This document shows, one piece after another, positions 49,755-58,280 of a stretch of DNA of 64,000 nt. Position numbers and translations under genes: made by a program. The first letter of the stretch is position 1; each line of letters opens with the position of its first letter. The stretch comes from CAYWQB01 sp964460785. GTDB lineage: Bacteria > Chlamydiota > Chlamydiia > Chlamydiales > CAYWQB01. Location: NCBI GenBank assembly GCA_964460785.1, contig CAYWQB010000003.1, positions 248,001 to 312,000 of the forward strand, given 5' to 3'. Under the pieces are notes generated by a model. The model worked only from the letters and a program-made list of their open reading frames with translations, had not been told where the DNA came from and did no database searches.

Positions 49755-51143
49755 ATGTCTACACAATCTACTTCTAAGAATGGTGGCCTTACGCGCTACC
49801 CTTTGGGCAGTTTACGAGAACTTTGCTCAATCACTTTCCCTCTAATGATCAGCCTTATCTCTGTAAGCGTGATGCAATTTTCGGATCGCGTATTCTTGGC
49901 TCGCTATTCATTAGATGCTCTGAACTCCTCTGCCAATGGCTGGATGCTCGCTTTCCTGTTCCTACTTGGAGGGCTATCAACAGCAGGCATTTCAGAGGTG
50001 TTCGTCGGTCAGTATAATGGTGCAAAAGAGTACAAAAAAATAGGCTCTGTAGTTTGGCAAATGGTCTATTTTTCACTAGTGCTTTCTCTTCTTTATATCC
50101 CTATTGCTAAATGGGGAGGAGAGTGGTTGATGCAAGGGGTCGATTATGAAGGAGAAGGAAGCGGTTACTTTAAAGGGCTGCTCTACTTCGGTTCTGCCTT
50201 CCCGTTTGCCAGTGCTGTTTCAGGCTTTTTCATTGGGCGGGGGAAGGTAAAACTTGTCACCATGATTTCGATCTTTGCAAACTTGATCAATATTGTGCTC
50301 GATCCCCTATTCATTTTTGGTTGGGCATGGATCCCAAGTATGGGAGCTCAGGGGGCTGCGATGGCAACCGGCATCTCTCAGACGATCAATGGGCTCATCC
50401 TATTTGCTCTTTTCTTAAGGCCAAAAAATTGGGTGCAGTATGGGGTCAGTCATATGCGCTTCCAGTGGAGCCTATTTAAGCAGTGTCTATGGATCGGCGT
50501 GCCCAGGAGTATTGCACATATCTTAGAAATGGCTGCTTGGACATTGACGACACGCGTCATCTATCACATAGGTAAAGACTATGCTTCTGTTTCGACAGTA
50601 ACACAGTCCTTCTTCGTTCTAACCAGCTTTTTGGGAGAGTCGATGAGCCGAGGGGTGACAGTCGTGGCTTCCAATATGATTGGAGCAAAAAAGTTGGATA
50701 AGGTGAAAAAGTTGTTAAAGTCGATGATGCGCCTTACCTTCTTTTTCTTCCTCTTTCAAGGGCTTATCTATGTCGTCTTTGTGGATCAGTTCCTCTCTTT
50801 ATTCCTCAATGAGCAGGTGATTGATGCAGAGTATATTAAGCATCTTTTCCCCTATCTAAGGACCTCAGCTCTAATTTTCTGGGTACTCTTCCTTTTTGAT
50901 TGCATGCTTTGGGGAACCAATGGTGTCTTGACTGCTGCTGGAGATACGCGTTTTGTGATGGTGGTGAGTGGTATTACGCCGTGGCTGTTTGGCTTGTTGC
51001 CAACCTATATCGCTTTGCGCTATGTGCAAGTATCTCCAGATAAGACCATGCTACTTGCTCTAGTCTATGCAGTGGTGACACTTGCCTTCAACCTGTGGAG
51101 GTTGAAGTCTGGAGCTTGGAAACGCCAGCATGTGATTGACTAG
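49755..51143 (+). CDS. MATE-family multidrug/Na+ antiporter
   Basis: A 462-residue protein with 12 predicted TM helices in two six-helix repeats, each starting with a Pro-containing helix (ITFPLMISLISVSVMQFSDRVFLA; CLWIGVPRSIAHILEMAAW). The second TM loop has GISEVFVGQYNGA, in the position of the typical QxxGA segment. MATE proteins export cationic drugs or metabolites using Na+ or H+. It lies 23 bases behind obgE and converges with the metal ABC operon, overlapping by four bases. Confidence 0.88.
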   Translation: MSTQSTSKNGGLTRYPLGSLRELCSITFPLMISLISVSVMQFSDRVFLARYSLDALNSSANGWMLAFLFLLGGLSTAGISEVFVGQYNGAKEYKKIGSVVWQMVYFSLVLSLLYIPIAKWGGEWLMQGVDYEGEGSGYFKGLLYFGSAFPFASAVSGFFIGRGKVKLVTMISIFANLINIVLDPLFIFGWAWIPSMGAQGAAMATGISQTINGLILFALFLRPKNWVQYGVSHMRFQWSLFKQCLWIGVPRSIAHILEMAAWTLTTRVIYHIGKDYASVSTVTQSFFVLTSFLGESMSRGVTVVASNMIGAKKLDKVKKLLKSMMRLTFFFFLFQGLIYVVFVDQFLSLFLNEQVIDAEYIKHLFPYLRTSALIFWVLFLFDCMLWGTNGVLTAAGDTRFVMVVSGITPWLFGLLPTYIALRYVQVSPDKTMLLALVYAVVTLAFNLWRLKSGAWKRQHVID

Positions 51144-51979
51144 TTTGTGCTTGCCCGCCTCACTAAAAGCGCTGCTAGATAGGTAAATCCTGCTAGCAGC
51201 GCAATCGTTGCGCCTAATGGCCAATTTAAAGTGTAGGAAAGAGCAGATCCAAATACGCAAAAAGTTGCGGAAAGGAGAATGCTAATCAACATCATTTTTG
51301 AGAGTCTTTGAGAAAAGAGATTGGCAAGAGCAGGGGGAATCGTGAGGAAGGTGATGACTAAAATGATTCCAACAATTTGAATGAGCAACACAACAGTCAA
51401 AGCATTCAAGGTGAGTAGAAGTAGGTAGAGCCGTTTTACCGGGATCCCTTGTAGAGAAGCTTGTGTTTCATCAAAGCAAAGAGCTTGAAATTTCTTATGT
51501 AAAAGTAGTGTGACTCCTACCACAAGAATATCTAAGAGCCCGAGTAGCAAAAGGTCATGTGAGCTAGTCCATAGAATATTTCCAAGTAGATAACTTGAGA
51601 GCTCAACATTATAGCCCGGCGTTAAAGAGATAAAAACCACTCCAATGGCCATTCCTACAGACCAAATGGCCGCAATGAGGGAGTCTTCTCTCTCTCTTGC
51701 ATAGAGGTGAACAGCCCCAATGATCCAAGCAGATAAGATCGCAGCGATAATCGCGCCATATAGAGGTTCTGCCCAAGATAAATTGTGGGCTCTTTGTAGA
51801 TAAAGAAAGAGTCCCATGCCTCCAAGCACAGAATGAGCAATGCTTCCGCTAATGAAGACAATGCGTTTTACAACAATGTATGAGCCCATAATTCCACTTG
51901 CTATCGAGGAGAGAAGGCCCGTGATGACCGCAAAAAGTAACAGAGGATTGCTCGTCAAGGCATGTAGAAAATCAAGCAT
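51140..51979 (-). CDS. Metal ABC transporter permease (ZnuB/TroC family)
   Basis: A 279-residue permease with about eight TM helices. Family marks are GIMGSYIVVKRIVFISGSIAHS near the N-terminus and QIVGIILVITFLTIPPALANLF in the core. It is the last gene of a three-gene operon with a matching ATPase and binding protein; the start overlaps the ATPase stop by one base. Chlamydia has the same operon next to obgE-rpmA-rplU, here with the MATE gene inserted between. Confidence 0.93.
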   Translation of the reverse strand: MLDFLHALTSNPLLLFAVITGLLSSIASGIMGSYIVVKRIVFISGSIAHSVLGGMGLFLYLQRAHNLSWAEPLYGAIIAAILSAWIIGAVHLYAREREDSLIAAIWSVGMAIGVVFISLTPGYNVELSSYLLGNILWTSSHDLLLLGLLDILVVGVTLLLHKKFQALCFDETQASLQGIPVKRLYLLLLTLNALTVVLLIQIVGIILVITFLTIPPALANLFSQRLSKMMLISILLSATFCVFGSALSYTLNWPLGATIALLAGFTYLAALLVRRASTN

Positions 51980-52710
51980 TAGGCATCTCCCTCATTGTGT
52001 GCAAATGGGGGGTGATAAAGCCCCATTTGATAGTGAGAGCAAACTTCATGAGGTTGCAGAGAGGTAATGGACCCATGGACATACAAAACACGATCAATAG
52101 ATTGAGAGAGAGATTGTAGCTCATGTGTGACCATCAGTAAGGTGCGCGAACCAGCCATCTCTTCCAGGAGTCGCTTCAAAATAGCTTCTGATTGTGAGTC
52201 GATATTTGATGTTGGCTCATCAAGCATGAGTATCTCAGGATCGGAAAGTAGAGCTCTTGCAATTAAAGCTCTCTGTAACTGTCCTCCAGATAGAGCATGA
52301 ATAGGGCGTCGTGCTAAGGAGCATAAGTTTAAGGCGTGAATTAACTCCTCAGCTCGCTCTTTATCTTGCTTTGCATAGCCTCGTAACCAGGAATGACGCC
52401 ATAAAGCACCCATCATCACAAGTTCATAGACAGTAATTGGAAATTGCTTATCAAAGCGCAGGGACTGAGGAACATAAGCAAGGCGAGGATAAAACTGCTT
52501 AGGCGGTTTGCCAAATAGAGAGATCGTTCCCTTAGAAGGTTGAAGAAGCCCTAAAAGCAGTTTTAGAAATGTTGTTTTCCCTCCACCGTTTGGGCCTACA
52601 AGGGCTAGAAACTCCCCTTTTTGAATGGTCATATCCACATTCTCAAGAATGGGAGACTCTTGATAGGAAAAAGATAGATCCTTGCAAAGGATGCTAGTCT
52701 CAGTCATCAC
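51979..52710 (-). CDS. Metal ABC transporter ATPase (ZnuC/TroB family)
   Basis: A 243-residue ATPase with Walker A GPNGGGKTT, Q-loop YVPQSLRF, signature LSGGQLQRALIARAL, Walker B LMLDEPTSNID and H-loop VTHE. It matches metal-uptake ATPases in length and in the short helical domain. It overlaps the binding protein gene by 11 bases and the permease gene by one base, showing tight translational coupling. Confidence 0.93.
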   Translation of the reverse strand: MMTETSILCKDLSFSYQESPILENVDMTIQKGEFLALVGPNGGGKTTFLKLLLGLLQPSKGTISLFGKPPKQFYPRLAYVPQSLRFDKQFPITVYELVMMGALWRHSWLRGYAKQDKERAEELIHALNLCSLARRPIHALSGGQLQRALIARALLSDPEILMLDEPTSNIDSQSEAILKRLLEEMAGSRTLLMVTHELQSLSQSIDRVLYVHGSITSLQPHEVCSHYQMGLYHPPFAHNEGDA

Positions 52711-53587
52711 AGTTTAATGCCTCATGCGTGAGAGTTTCGGTGACCTCTTTCAGAAAGGAAAGATAGTCTTCGCTATAAGGGTCAATATGGCTGGCAGGAA
52801 GGTTTAAATACTTCGCAATGAGCTCGCCCCCCTTATTGTTGTACTGTTGCTGAAGGAAAATATGAGCCACATCTCCCTTTTTTGCTTCTTCTAATAACTG
52901 GTTTAAGTAGCGTGGTGGAGGCTCTTTCCCTTCATGTTCCACACTGAGTTGCTCAAGGTGGTAGTCAGAGCAGAAATAGGCAAGGGCTGGGTGGGAGACA
53001 ATAACTTTCCGCTTGGGGAGAGCATGAAGCGCTTGATGAATCGCTAAGTCATAGCGCTTGAGCTTTTGAATCAAAGCCTCTGCATTCTCAGCAAAAAGCG
53101 CTTGCTTTTCAGGAATAAGAGCTTGTAGCTCATTGCGGATACGCTCAACATGGAGGATGGCATTTTTAGGGCTAGTCCAGGTATGGGGGTCTCCATGGTG
53201 ATGATGATGGTGATCACCGTGCCCATGTTCATGGTGACAGGTTCCTTCAAGAAGGTGGATATCATCACGGAGGTCGATAAGTTTTAAGTCTGGAGTTGCC
53301 TGTTTAAGACTTGTGGCAAGCTTTGCTTCGAAAGGTTCCCCTCGACGAAACCAAATATCCGCATCCACTAAGCGCGCAGAGTCTCGGGGAGATGGCTCAT
53401 AAAAGTGGGGGCTTGCCCCTGGGGGAACAATTAGCTCAATGCGAACCTCTGAGCCTGCGATTTGCTCTGCAAAGAACTTATCTGGACCAATACTGACTAG
53501 AACCTTTCTTCCGCTTTGTGCCTGAGGAGAAGGTGTGCAATTTACAAAGAAAATAGATAAAAAGAAGAAGATAAAGAGTTTTTTCAT
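52700..53587 (-). CDS. znuA: Metal-binding lipoprotein, ZnuA-like
   Basis: A 295-residue cluster A-I binding protein with a lipobox (FFVNC, Cys17). A His-rich loop of about 16 residues (HHEHGHGDHHHHHH) near 117-132 favours zinc. Metal ligands are expected at His61 (ASPHFYEP), at a His in the GDPHTWTSP segment, at His203 region (SHPALAYF) and at a C-terminal Asp (HIDPYSED). It is first in the operon. The upstream region has a palindrome overlapping the -10 box, a likely site for a zinc-responsive repressor. Confidence 0.9.
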   Translation of the reverse strand: MKKLFIFFFLSIFFVNCTPSPQAQSGRKVLVSIGPDKFFAEQIAGSEVRIELIVPPGASPHFYEPSPRDSARLVDADIWFRRGEPFEAKLATSLKQATPDLKLIDLRDDIHLLEGTCHHEHGHGDHHHHHHGDPHTWTSPKNAILHVERIRNELQALIPEKQALFAENAEALIQKLKRYDLAIHQALHALPKRKVIVSHPALAYFCSDYHLEQLSVEHEGKEPPPRYLNQLLEEAKKGDVAHIFLQQQYNNKGGELIAKYLNLPASHIDPYSEDYLSFLKEVTETLTHEALNCDD

Positions 53588-53601
53588 GGCTTTCTTAGAT
53601 A

Positions 53602-53636
53602 TTTAACACAAAAAGTATACTATTTTTTATGTTAAA
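53602..53636. promoter_or_regulatory. Palindrome over the znu promoter, candidate metal-repressor operator
   Basis: TTTAACA (53602-53608) and TGTTAAA (53630-53636) form an inverted repeat. Within it, minus-strand TATACT (53621-53616) can be a -10 box with TTGCTT 17 bases upstream. A bound repressor would cover the promoter. The protein is not identified; a Zur- or MntR/TroR-type regulator is a guess based on the operon. Confidence 0.45.
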
Positions 53637-53693
53637 AAGCAAAGTATAATAAATTTATTTGAGTGATAGGATAAATAAAAATGCACAGTTTTC

Positions 53694-53722
53694 TTGAATG
53701 GAAAAGCCTCTTTGCATAGACT
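53694..53722 (+). promoter_or_regulatory. Predicted promoter of tRNA-Ser
   Basis: TTGAAT and TAGACT are separated by 17 bases. Transcription would start near 53729, eight bases before the mature tRNA 5' end. Confidence 0.5.
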
Positions 53723-53736
53723 TTTTCCTCTCTTCT

Positions 53737-53824
53737 GGAGGAGTGTCCGAGTGGCCGAAGGAGCACGCCTGGAAAGTGTGTGTACGTTAACCGCGTACCG
53801 AGGGTTCGAATCCCTCCTCCTCCA
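53737..53824 (+). tRNA. tRNA-Ser (anticodon GGA)
   Basis: An 88-base class II tRNA. The acceptor stem is GGAGGAG paired with CTCCTCC, the D arm follows with GTGGCCGAAGGAGC, the anticodon loop is CTGGAAA (GGA, reading UCC/UCU), a long variable arm GTGTGTACGTTAACCGCGTACC forms a hairpin, and the T arm is GAGGGTTCGAATCCCTC. CCA is not encoded. The base after the acceptor stem is A rather than the G usual for bacterial tRNA-Ser. Confidence 0.95.
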
Positions 53825-53943
53825 TTCCTAGTCCTAATAGGGGTTGTGTTTTCTGAAATACTTTGAGAGTCAAAAATTTTTGAATAGAAATGATCTCTTA
53901 AGATATTGCAGTGCTGTTCTTAGCTCACAGAAGGTTAGGTTTT

Positions 53944-54243
53944 ATGATACGCCATATCGTTATTCTGCAATTCAATAAAAAAGAAGATAAAGATTATTTT
54001 TCATTGCTGAAACAAACAGTTTCATTGGTTAAGCAAATTCCAGGGGTCGTTAGCTATGAAATTTTTGAAAATGAAAGTGAATATGTCTCTAAAGAACTCA
54101 TTAGTTTTGGCGTCGAAATAAAATTCAAAGACCAAGAGGCATTGGATATCTTCATGTCTCATCCAAAACATTATGAAGCGAATAGGATTTTTGAAGAGTA
54201 TTTGGCAGATCCTCCATATTTGGTTTTAACTCACTCTATTTGA
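53944..54243 (+). CDS. Dabb (stress-responsive A/B barrel) domain protein
   Basis: A 99-residue ferredoxin-like dimeric barrel. MIRHIVILQFN at the start, a PGVVSYEIFEN strand, and FKDQEALDIFMSHPKHYEANR are typical of the Dabb family. The ATG at 53944 matches the family N-terminus; a longer frame from 53911 starts with TTG-like context and gives no conserved residues. Function in bacteria is mostly unknown. It stands alone after the tRNA. Confidence 0.8.
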   Translation: MIRHIVILQFNKKEDKDYFSLLKQTVSLVKQIPGVVSYEIFENESEYVSKELISFGVEIKFKDQEALDIFMSHPKHYEANRIFEEYLADPPYLVLTHSI

Positions 54244-54397
54244 TCAGAGCTATGCAACCCACTATAGAGCAAGCCTTTCACTTTGAAAGCAGAGGGATCA
54301 GGTTTGAAGAGGGCTACCAAATTTGCCATTGGTTTTCTTCTCTCAAAAGGATAGGGATGGCGCGCCATACGCTATGTCCTAAAAGAGGCAAAGCACC

Positions 54398-54856
54398 TCA
54401 CTCTTTTAAGCCTTTGGTTTGCCTTTCATTTTGAAAGTACTTAATGAAAAAGACCTTGCTTAAAGCAGGGTTTTTCTTATTTTGACGGGTAAACTCTATT
54501 TCAAACCCACACTTCTTATAAAAGTCAGGAGCTTGGAAAGCAGAGGTGACAAGGTTGATATTATTATACCCCTTCCCTTCAAACCTTCTCTCCAGCTCTT
54601 TAAGTAACTGGCGTCCAATGCCAAGATTCCTATGGGAGGGATGTACCCAGAGATCATCTATATACACCTCAGCAAAAGCAGTGTATGCTTGCAAGGCGCC
54701 TAGTACTTCTCCTTTATGGCTCTTGGCTAGTAAAATAAAGGGAGAGTAGCCACAAACAATGCCTTTTTTGGCTTCATCTTTGATGTGCCCTTGCTCAATA
54801 AGGGTTTGGGTCTTAGCGGATAATGAGGTCTTTTTCTCAAAAAGATAGCTGTCCAT
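54398..54856 (-). CDS. GNAT-family N-acetyltransferase
   Basis: A 152-residue acetyltransferase. The acetyl-CoA binding motif A is VEVYIDDLWVHPSHRNLGIGRQLLKELE (R/Q-x-x-G-x-G/A reads RNLGIGRQL). Motif B with NLVTSAFQAPDFYKKCGFE is at the end. The substrate is not readable. It is monocistronic and reads towards the Dabb gene. Confidence 0.85.
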   Translation of the reverse strand: MDSYLFEKKTSLSAKTQTLIEQGHIKDEAKKGIVCGYSPFILLAKSHKGEVLGALQAYTAFAEVYIDDLWVHPSHRNLGIGRQLLKELERRFEGKGYNNINLVTSAFQAPDFYKKCGFEIEFTRQNKKNPALSKVFFIKYFQNERQTKGLKE

Positions 54857-55147
54857 AAGAACTCTTGTATGTCATTTGCAAACGAAAAACCTTTATTATA
54901 GCTTGATTTCGATAAAAGGATTGCAATAATCCGCGCTCAGCTTTAAAATTTTGTTCTTAAATAAGCTGACTAAGCAGTATTTTTTTGGTCATAGTCCGAG
55001 CACCACGCTCCATAAGCGTTTTTAGCGCCATTGTTTTCTTTCCCCAGTATCACTTTTGAAAGAAGTTGCCAGACAAATACTAAAGTCTACCCATAAACGG
55101 CTGCTTTTATGAAAGAAAACGGCCACAAAAGCCATAAGGAGATAAGA

Positions 55148-55372
55148 ATGGCTCAACAAATCGGTATTGTAAAATGGTTCAACCCTACAAAAGGTTATGG
55201 TTTCATTCAGCCAGAAGCTGGTGGAGACGATGTATTCGTTCACATTAGTGCTGTGCAACAGTCGGGCCTTGAAGAGCTAGTTGAAGGGCAAAAGGTTAGC
55301 TATGAGCTTGCTACAAGCAGAGGAAGAACATCAGCTGTTAACCTTAAAGTTGCTGCAGCAGCTGCTCAATAA
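55148..55372 (+). CDS. Cold-shock domain protein CspA-type
   Basis: A 74-residue single-stranded nucleic-acid chaperone with RNP1 KGYGFIQ and RNP2 DVFVHIS. I place the start at ATG 55148, eight bases behind AAGGAG; an in-frame ATG at 55109 lacks a ribosome site and adds a non-conserved leader. The 290 bases upstream contain no gene and may include a long temperature-sensing leader. A DEAD-box helicase gene follows after 74 bases, a usual cold-shock pair. Confidence 0.93.
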   Translation: MAQQIGIVKWFNPTKGYGFIQPEAGGDDVFVHISAVQQSGLEELVEGQKVSYELATSRGRTSAVNLKVAAAAAQ

Positions 55373-55387
55373 GTGGCGAATCAAGCC

Positions 55388-55434
55388 GGCTTTGTGAGTT
55401 TAGCAAGTTTGTTGAGCCCATAAAGCCTTTTTTT
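55388..55434 (+). terminator. Weak intrinsic terminator after the cold-shock gene
   Basis: GGCTTT pairs with AAAGCC around a 28-base loop, followed by seven T. The stem is short, so read-through into the helicase gene is likely. Confidence 0.4.
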
Positions 55435-55446
55435 ACAGGATAATTA

Positions 55447-56637
55447 ATGAATACATTTTCAAGTTTTGAACTGCCAGAGCCACTTCTTGCAGCTCTAGAA
55501 GACATGCAGTTTACTGCACCTACACCCATTCAGGCTGAGGCTATACCTTTAGCTCTGAATGGAAAAGATATCTTAGGCTCAGCCCAGACGGGTACAGGAA
55601 AGACCGGAGCTTTTGGTATTCCCCTAGTAACCCACTTGATCAATAACCCGCAGGCTGGAGCTCTTGTAATGGCTCCCACTCGTGAGTTAGCAATGCAGGT
55701 GATGAAAAACCTACGCGCTTTCCTTGGAGAGTGCAAAGGCATCAAATCCGCTTTACTGATTGGGGGCGAGCCCATCTTTAAACAGCTTCGTCAGCTGAAG
55801 GCAAAACCTCGCTTAATTGTTGGAACACCTGGTCGAATCCAAGATCACCTTCAGCGTAGAAGTTTAAATCTATCACGCACTTCCTTTCTGGTTCTTGATG
55901 AAACAGATAGAATGTTGGATATGGGATTCAGTGTACAGATCGAAAAAGTTCTGGAACACTTACCAGAAGAGAGGCAGACACTGCTATTCTCTGCCACATT
56001 GCCTAAATCGATTTTGTCGATTGCCCAAAACTATCTCTCTGAGCCAGAAAGAATTTCTGTCGGTAGAGAGTCTGCCCCAGCAGCAAATATAGATCATCGT
56101 GTGGTCTTCCTGAAAGAGGGAGAGAAGTACGATAAGCTACAGAGCGAGTTGGAACAGCGAGAAGGATCCATCCTTGTCTTCGTGAAGACAAAATTTGGGA
56201 CCGAAAAGATGGCTGGGCAGTTACGCAAACTCGGGCATCGAGCAGAAGCAATCCATGGTGACTTGCGACAAAAGCGTCGCGAAAATGTGATAGCTGGCTT
56301 TCGCAGAAAGAAGCACCGCATCTTGGTTGCTACCGATGTAGCAGCTCGTGGACTTGATATCCCTCACATTGAGCATGTCATTAACTATGACTTGCCTCAG
56401 TGCCCAGAGGATTATATCCACAGGATTGGTCGAACCGCTCGTGCTGGAGCTGAAGGGGCAGCCCTTTGCTTCGTTTCTGGCTCTGAAAAGGGCAAGTGGC
56501 GTGCTATTGAGCGTTTGATTGATCCAAAGGCTGCAAGCAAGGAAAAGCCGGAGTTTAACAGGCGTCGGCAAACCAAGCGCTTCGCTTCTCGCAAAGCCAA
56601 TTGGAGAAAAGGGCGGCGCCCTCAAAAAACGCGCTAA
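55447..56637 (+). CDS. DEAD-box RNA helicase, RhlE-like
   Basis: A 396-residue helicase with Q motif TPIQAEAIP, motif I AQTGTGKT (46-53), Ia PTRELA, motif II DETD (151-154) instead of DEAD, motif III SAT (182-184), motif V ARGLDIP and motif VI HRIGRTARAG. A short Arg/Lys-rich tail (about 370-396) fits RNA binding. The A-to-T change in motif II is unusual but keeps the acidic catalytic pair. Together with the cold-shock gene upstream it probably unwinds structured RNA at low temperature. Confidence 0.92.
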   Translation: MNTFSSFELPEPLLAALEDMQFTAPTPIQAEAIPLALNGKDILGSAQTGTGKTGAFGIPLVTHLINNPQAGALVMAPTRELAMQVMKNLRAFLGECKGIKSALLIGGEPIFKQLRQLKAKPRLIVGTPGRIQDHLQRRSLNLSRTSFLVLDETDRMLDMGFSVQIEKVLEHLPEERQTLLFSATLPKSILSIAQNYLSEPERISVGRESAPAANIDHRVVFLKEGEKYDKLQSELEQREGSILVFVKTKFGTEKMAGQLRKLGHRAEAIHGDLRQKRRENVIAGFRRKKHRILVATDVAARGLDIPHIEHVINYDLPQCPEDYIHRIGRTARAGAEGAALCFVSGSEKGKWRAIERLIDPKAASKEKPEFNRRRQTKRFASRKANWRKGRRPQKTR

Positions 56638-56658
56638 CCGTTCCTTGTGGAAAGCGAG

Positions 56659-57051
56659 CTACTCCATAGGAGTTGCAAGCTCAATCAGGACTCCATTCGG
56701 ATCTCGAATGTAGGCCACTGTTTGTCCCCATGGCTTTTTAGTCGGGGGACAAACCTCCTCAGCCCCATACTTTAAGCATTGCTCAAAAACTTGTTCAAGG
56801 TCTCTTGTCGTCAGAGTGGGTGCACACCCTAAAGGGGTACTTGTAGAAGATTTGTAAAATCCCTGAGGAAATGTTTCTTCCACAAACTCCTCTTTGACAA
56901 ATGCAAGCTTTGTCTCTCCTGTCTTTAGCTCGACATAACAGCCAGACTCATGCGCAAAATGTATGGGAATCCCTAAAGCTGTAGTAAAAAAATCGATACT
57001 TTTTTGAACATTCTCTACGTAATAGATCATGTGAGAAAGTTGCAGATTCAT
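56659..57051 (-). CDS. VOC-family (glyoxalase/bleomycin-resistance-like) protein
   Basis: A 130-residue protein with the paired beta-alpha-beta-beta-beta modules of the vicinal oxygen chelate superfamily. MIYYVENVQKSIDFFTTALG begins the first module and WGQTVAYIRDPNGVLIELATP ends the second. Metal ligands could be the N-terminal His and the Glu near the end. The start at 57051 follows AGGAGAG; a longer frame from 57150 overlaps the ada start region and has a non-conserved basic leader. Substrate unknown. Confidence 0.85.
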   Translation of the reverse strand: MNLQLSHMIYYVENVQKSIDFFTTALGIPIHFAHESGCYVELKTGETKLAFVKEEFVEETFPQGFYKSSTSTPLGCAPTLTTRDLEQVFEQCLKYGAEEVCPPTKKPWGQTVAYIRDPNGVLIELATPME

Positions 57052-57152
57052 AATCTCTCCTAAAAATGAGAATTCAGTGCTACTTTTTCGGCGGTGACTT
57101 ATTCTTAGCTGTCTATTCTTATTCTTTTCGACCCTAGGAAAGGAGTGCATCC

Positions 57153-58211
57153 GTGCAAATCAGTCTGCAGAAGCAAGAAGAGTTTTACCAAGCCTTACTA
57201 CGCAAAGATGTAACCTATGAAGGGCTATTTTTCGTAGGAGTTTTATCAACATCCATTTTTTGTCGTCCAACTTGTCCTGCAAAGAAGCCTTTGCGTAAAA
57301 ACTGCTTGTTTTTTACTGCTGTCGAGCAAGCGCTCCTTGCAGGGTTTCGTCCCTGTAAACGTTGTCACCCTTTAACGCACCAAAAGGTGCATAGCCCTTT
57401 GATTCACAAGCTAGTAGGTTGTGTGGAACAAGTGCCAGAGAAGCGCTGGTCCAGCCAAGATCTGCGTGAGATGGGGGTGGACCCTTGTACAGCAAGGCGA
57501 CACTTTCTCAAGAGTTTTGGGATTACCTTTTTTGCCTATGCACGAGCTAGGAGAATGGGAATCGCTTTGCGTGAAATTCGAGCAGGGAAGTCAGTGATTG
57601 AAGCCCAAGTGGGTGTTGGTTATGAATCAGGAAGTGGGTTCAGGGATGCCTTTAGTAAGATTTTAGGCGCTCCCCCATCAGGAAGAAACGGAGAGGCTTC
57701 TGTGCTTTATGGAGACTGGATTGAGACACCTCTAGGACCAATGTTAGCGATTAGTGATGACGAGGCCTTACACCTTCTAGAGTTTACAGGGCGCAGAGGG
57801 TTAGAAAAGGAGATTGAGCGCCTCCGCATGCGAGCAAAGGCGGCAATTATTCCAGAAAAGACAGCGGTACACCGGCAAGTTGCAAAAGAGTTAAAAGAGT
57901 ACTTTGAAGGCAACCGGCAGGCATTTGAGATTCCCTTGCATGTATGGGGGACCCCTTTTCAGCGCCGAGTCTGGCAAGCCCTTCAGGAAATTCCCTATGG
58001 AGAAACCCTCTCTTACACTCAGCAAGCGGAAAAGCTAGGAGAAGCTGCGGCTTGCCGAGCAGTTGCCAATGCAAATGGGGCCAATCAAATTGCCATTTTA
58101 ATTCCTTGTCATCGAGTGATACGGTCTGATGGCTCCTTAGGTGGTTATGGAGGAGGCATTAGCAAAAAAGAGTGGCTTTTACAACACGAGAAGCAAAAGA
58201 ATAAGCTCTGA
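57153..58211 (+). CDS. ada: Ada: methylphosphotriester/O6-methylguanine-DNA methyltransferase and transcription factor
   Basis: A 352-residue full-length Ada. The N-terminal zinc domain has C37, C41, C68 and C71 in the same spacing as E. coli Ada, where the first Cys accepts a methyl group from phosphotriesters. An AraC-type HTH follows (about 95-180, VGYESGSGFRDAFSKILG). The C-terminal alkyltransferase has the active-site motif IPCHRV (Cys319) and GTPFQRRVWQAL. The GTG start follows AAAGGAG. Ada next to opp genes also occurs in Chlamydia. Confidence 0.95.
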   Translation: MQISLQKQEEFYQALLRKDVTYEGLFFVGVLSTSIFCRPTCPAKKPLRKNCLFFTAVEQALLAGFRPCKRCHPLTHQKVHSPLIHKLVGCVEQVPEKRWSSQDLREMGVDPCTARRHFLKSFGITFFAYARARRMGIALREIRAGKSVIEAQVGVGYESGSGFRDAFSKILGAPPSGRNGEASVLYGDWIETPLGPMLAISDDEALHLLEFTGRRGLEKEIERLRMRAKAAIIPEKTAVHRQVAKELKEYFEGNRQAFEIPLHVWGTPFQRRVWQALQEIPYGETLSYTQQAEKLGEAAACRAVANANGANQIAILIPCHRVIRSDGSLGGYGGGISKKEWLLQHEKQKNKL

Positions 58212-58218
58212 TATTGCC

Positions 58219-58246
58219 TTGACTTTCGTAAAGGTTTTTCTATGAT
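58219..58246 (+). promoter_or_regulatory. Predicted sigma-70 promoter of the transhydrogenase-opp operon
   Basis: TTGACT and TATGAT are separated by 16 bases, ending 34 bases before the ATG at 58281. Both hexamers match consensus in five of six positions. Confidence 0.65.
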
Positions 58247-58280
58247 CTGTCTAATCTAGTAGTTCAATAGAGAGAGCAAA

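Noticed and set aside
54240..54434. A 64-codon frame after the Dabb gene
   Set aside because: TTG or ATG starts lack a ribosome site, the composition is unlike a protein family, and it runs into the convergent acetyltransferase gene.
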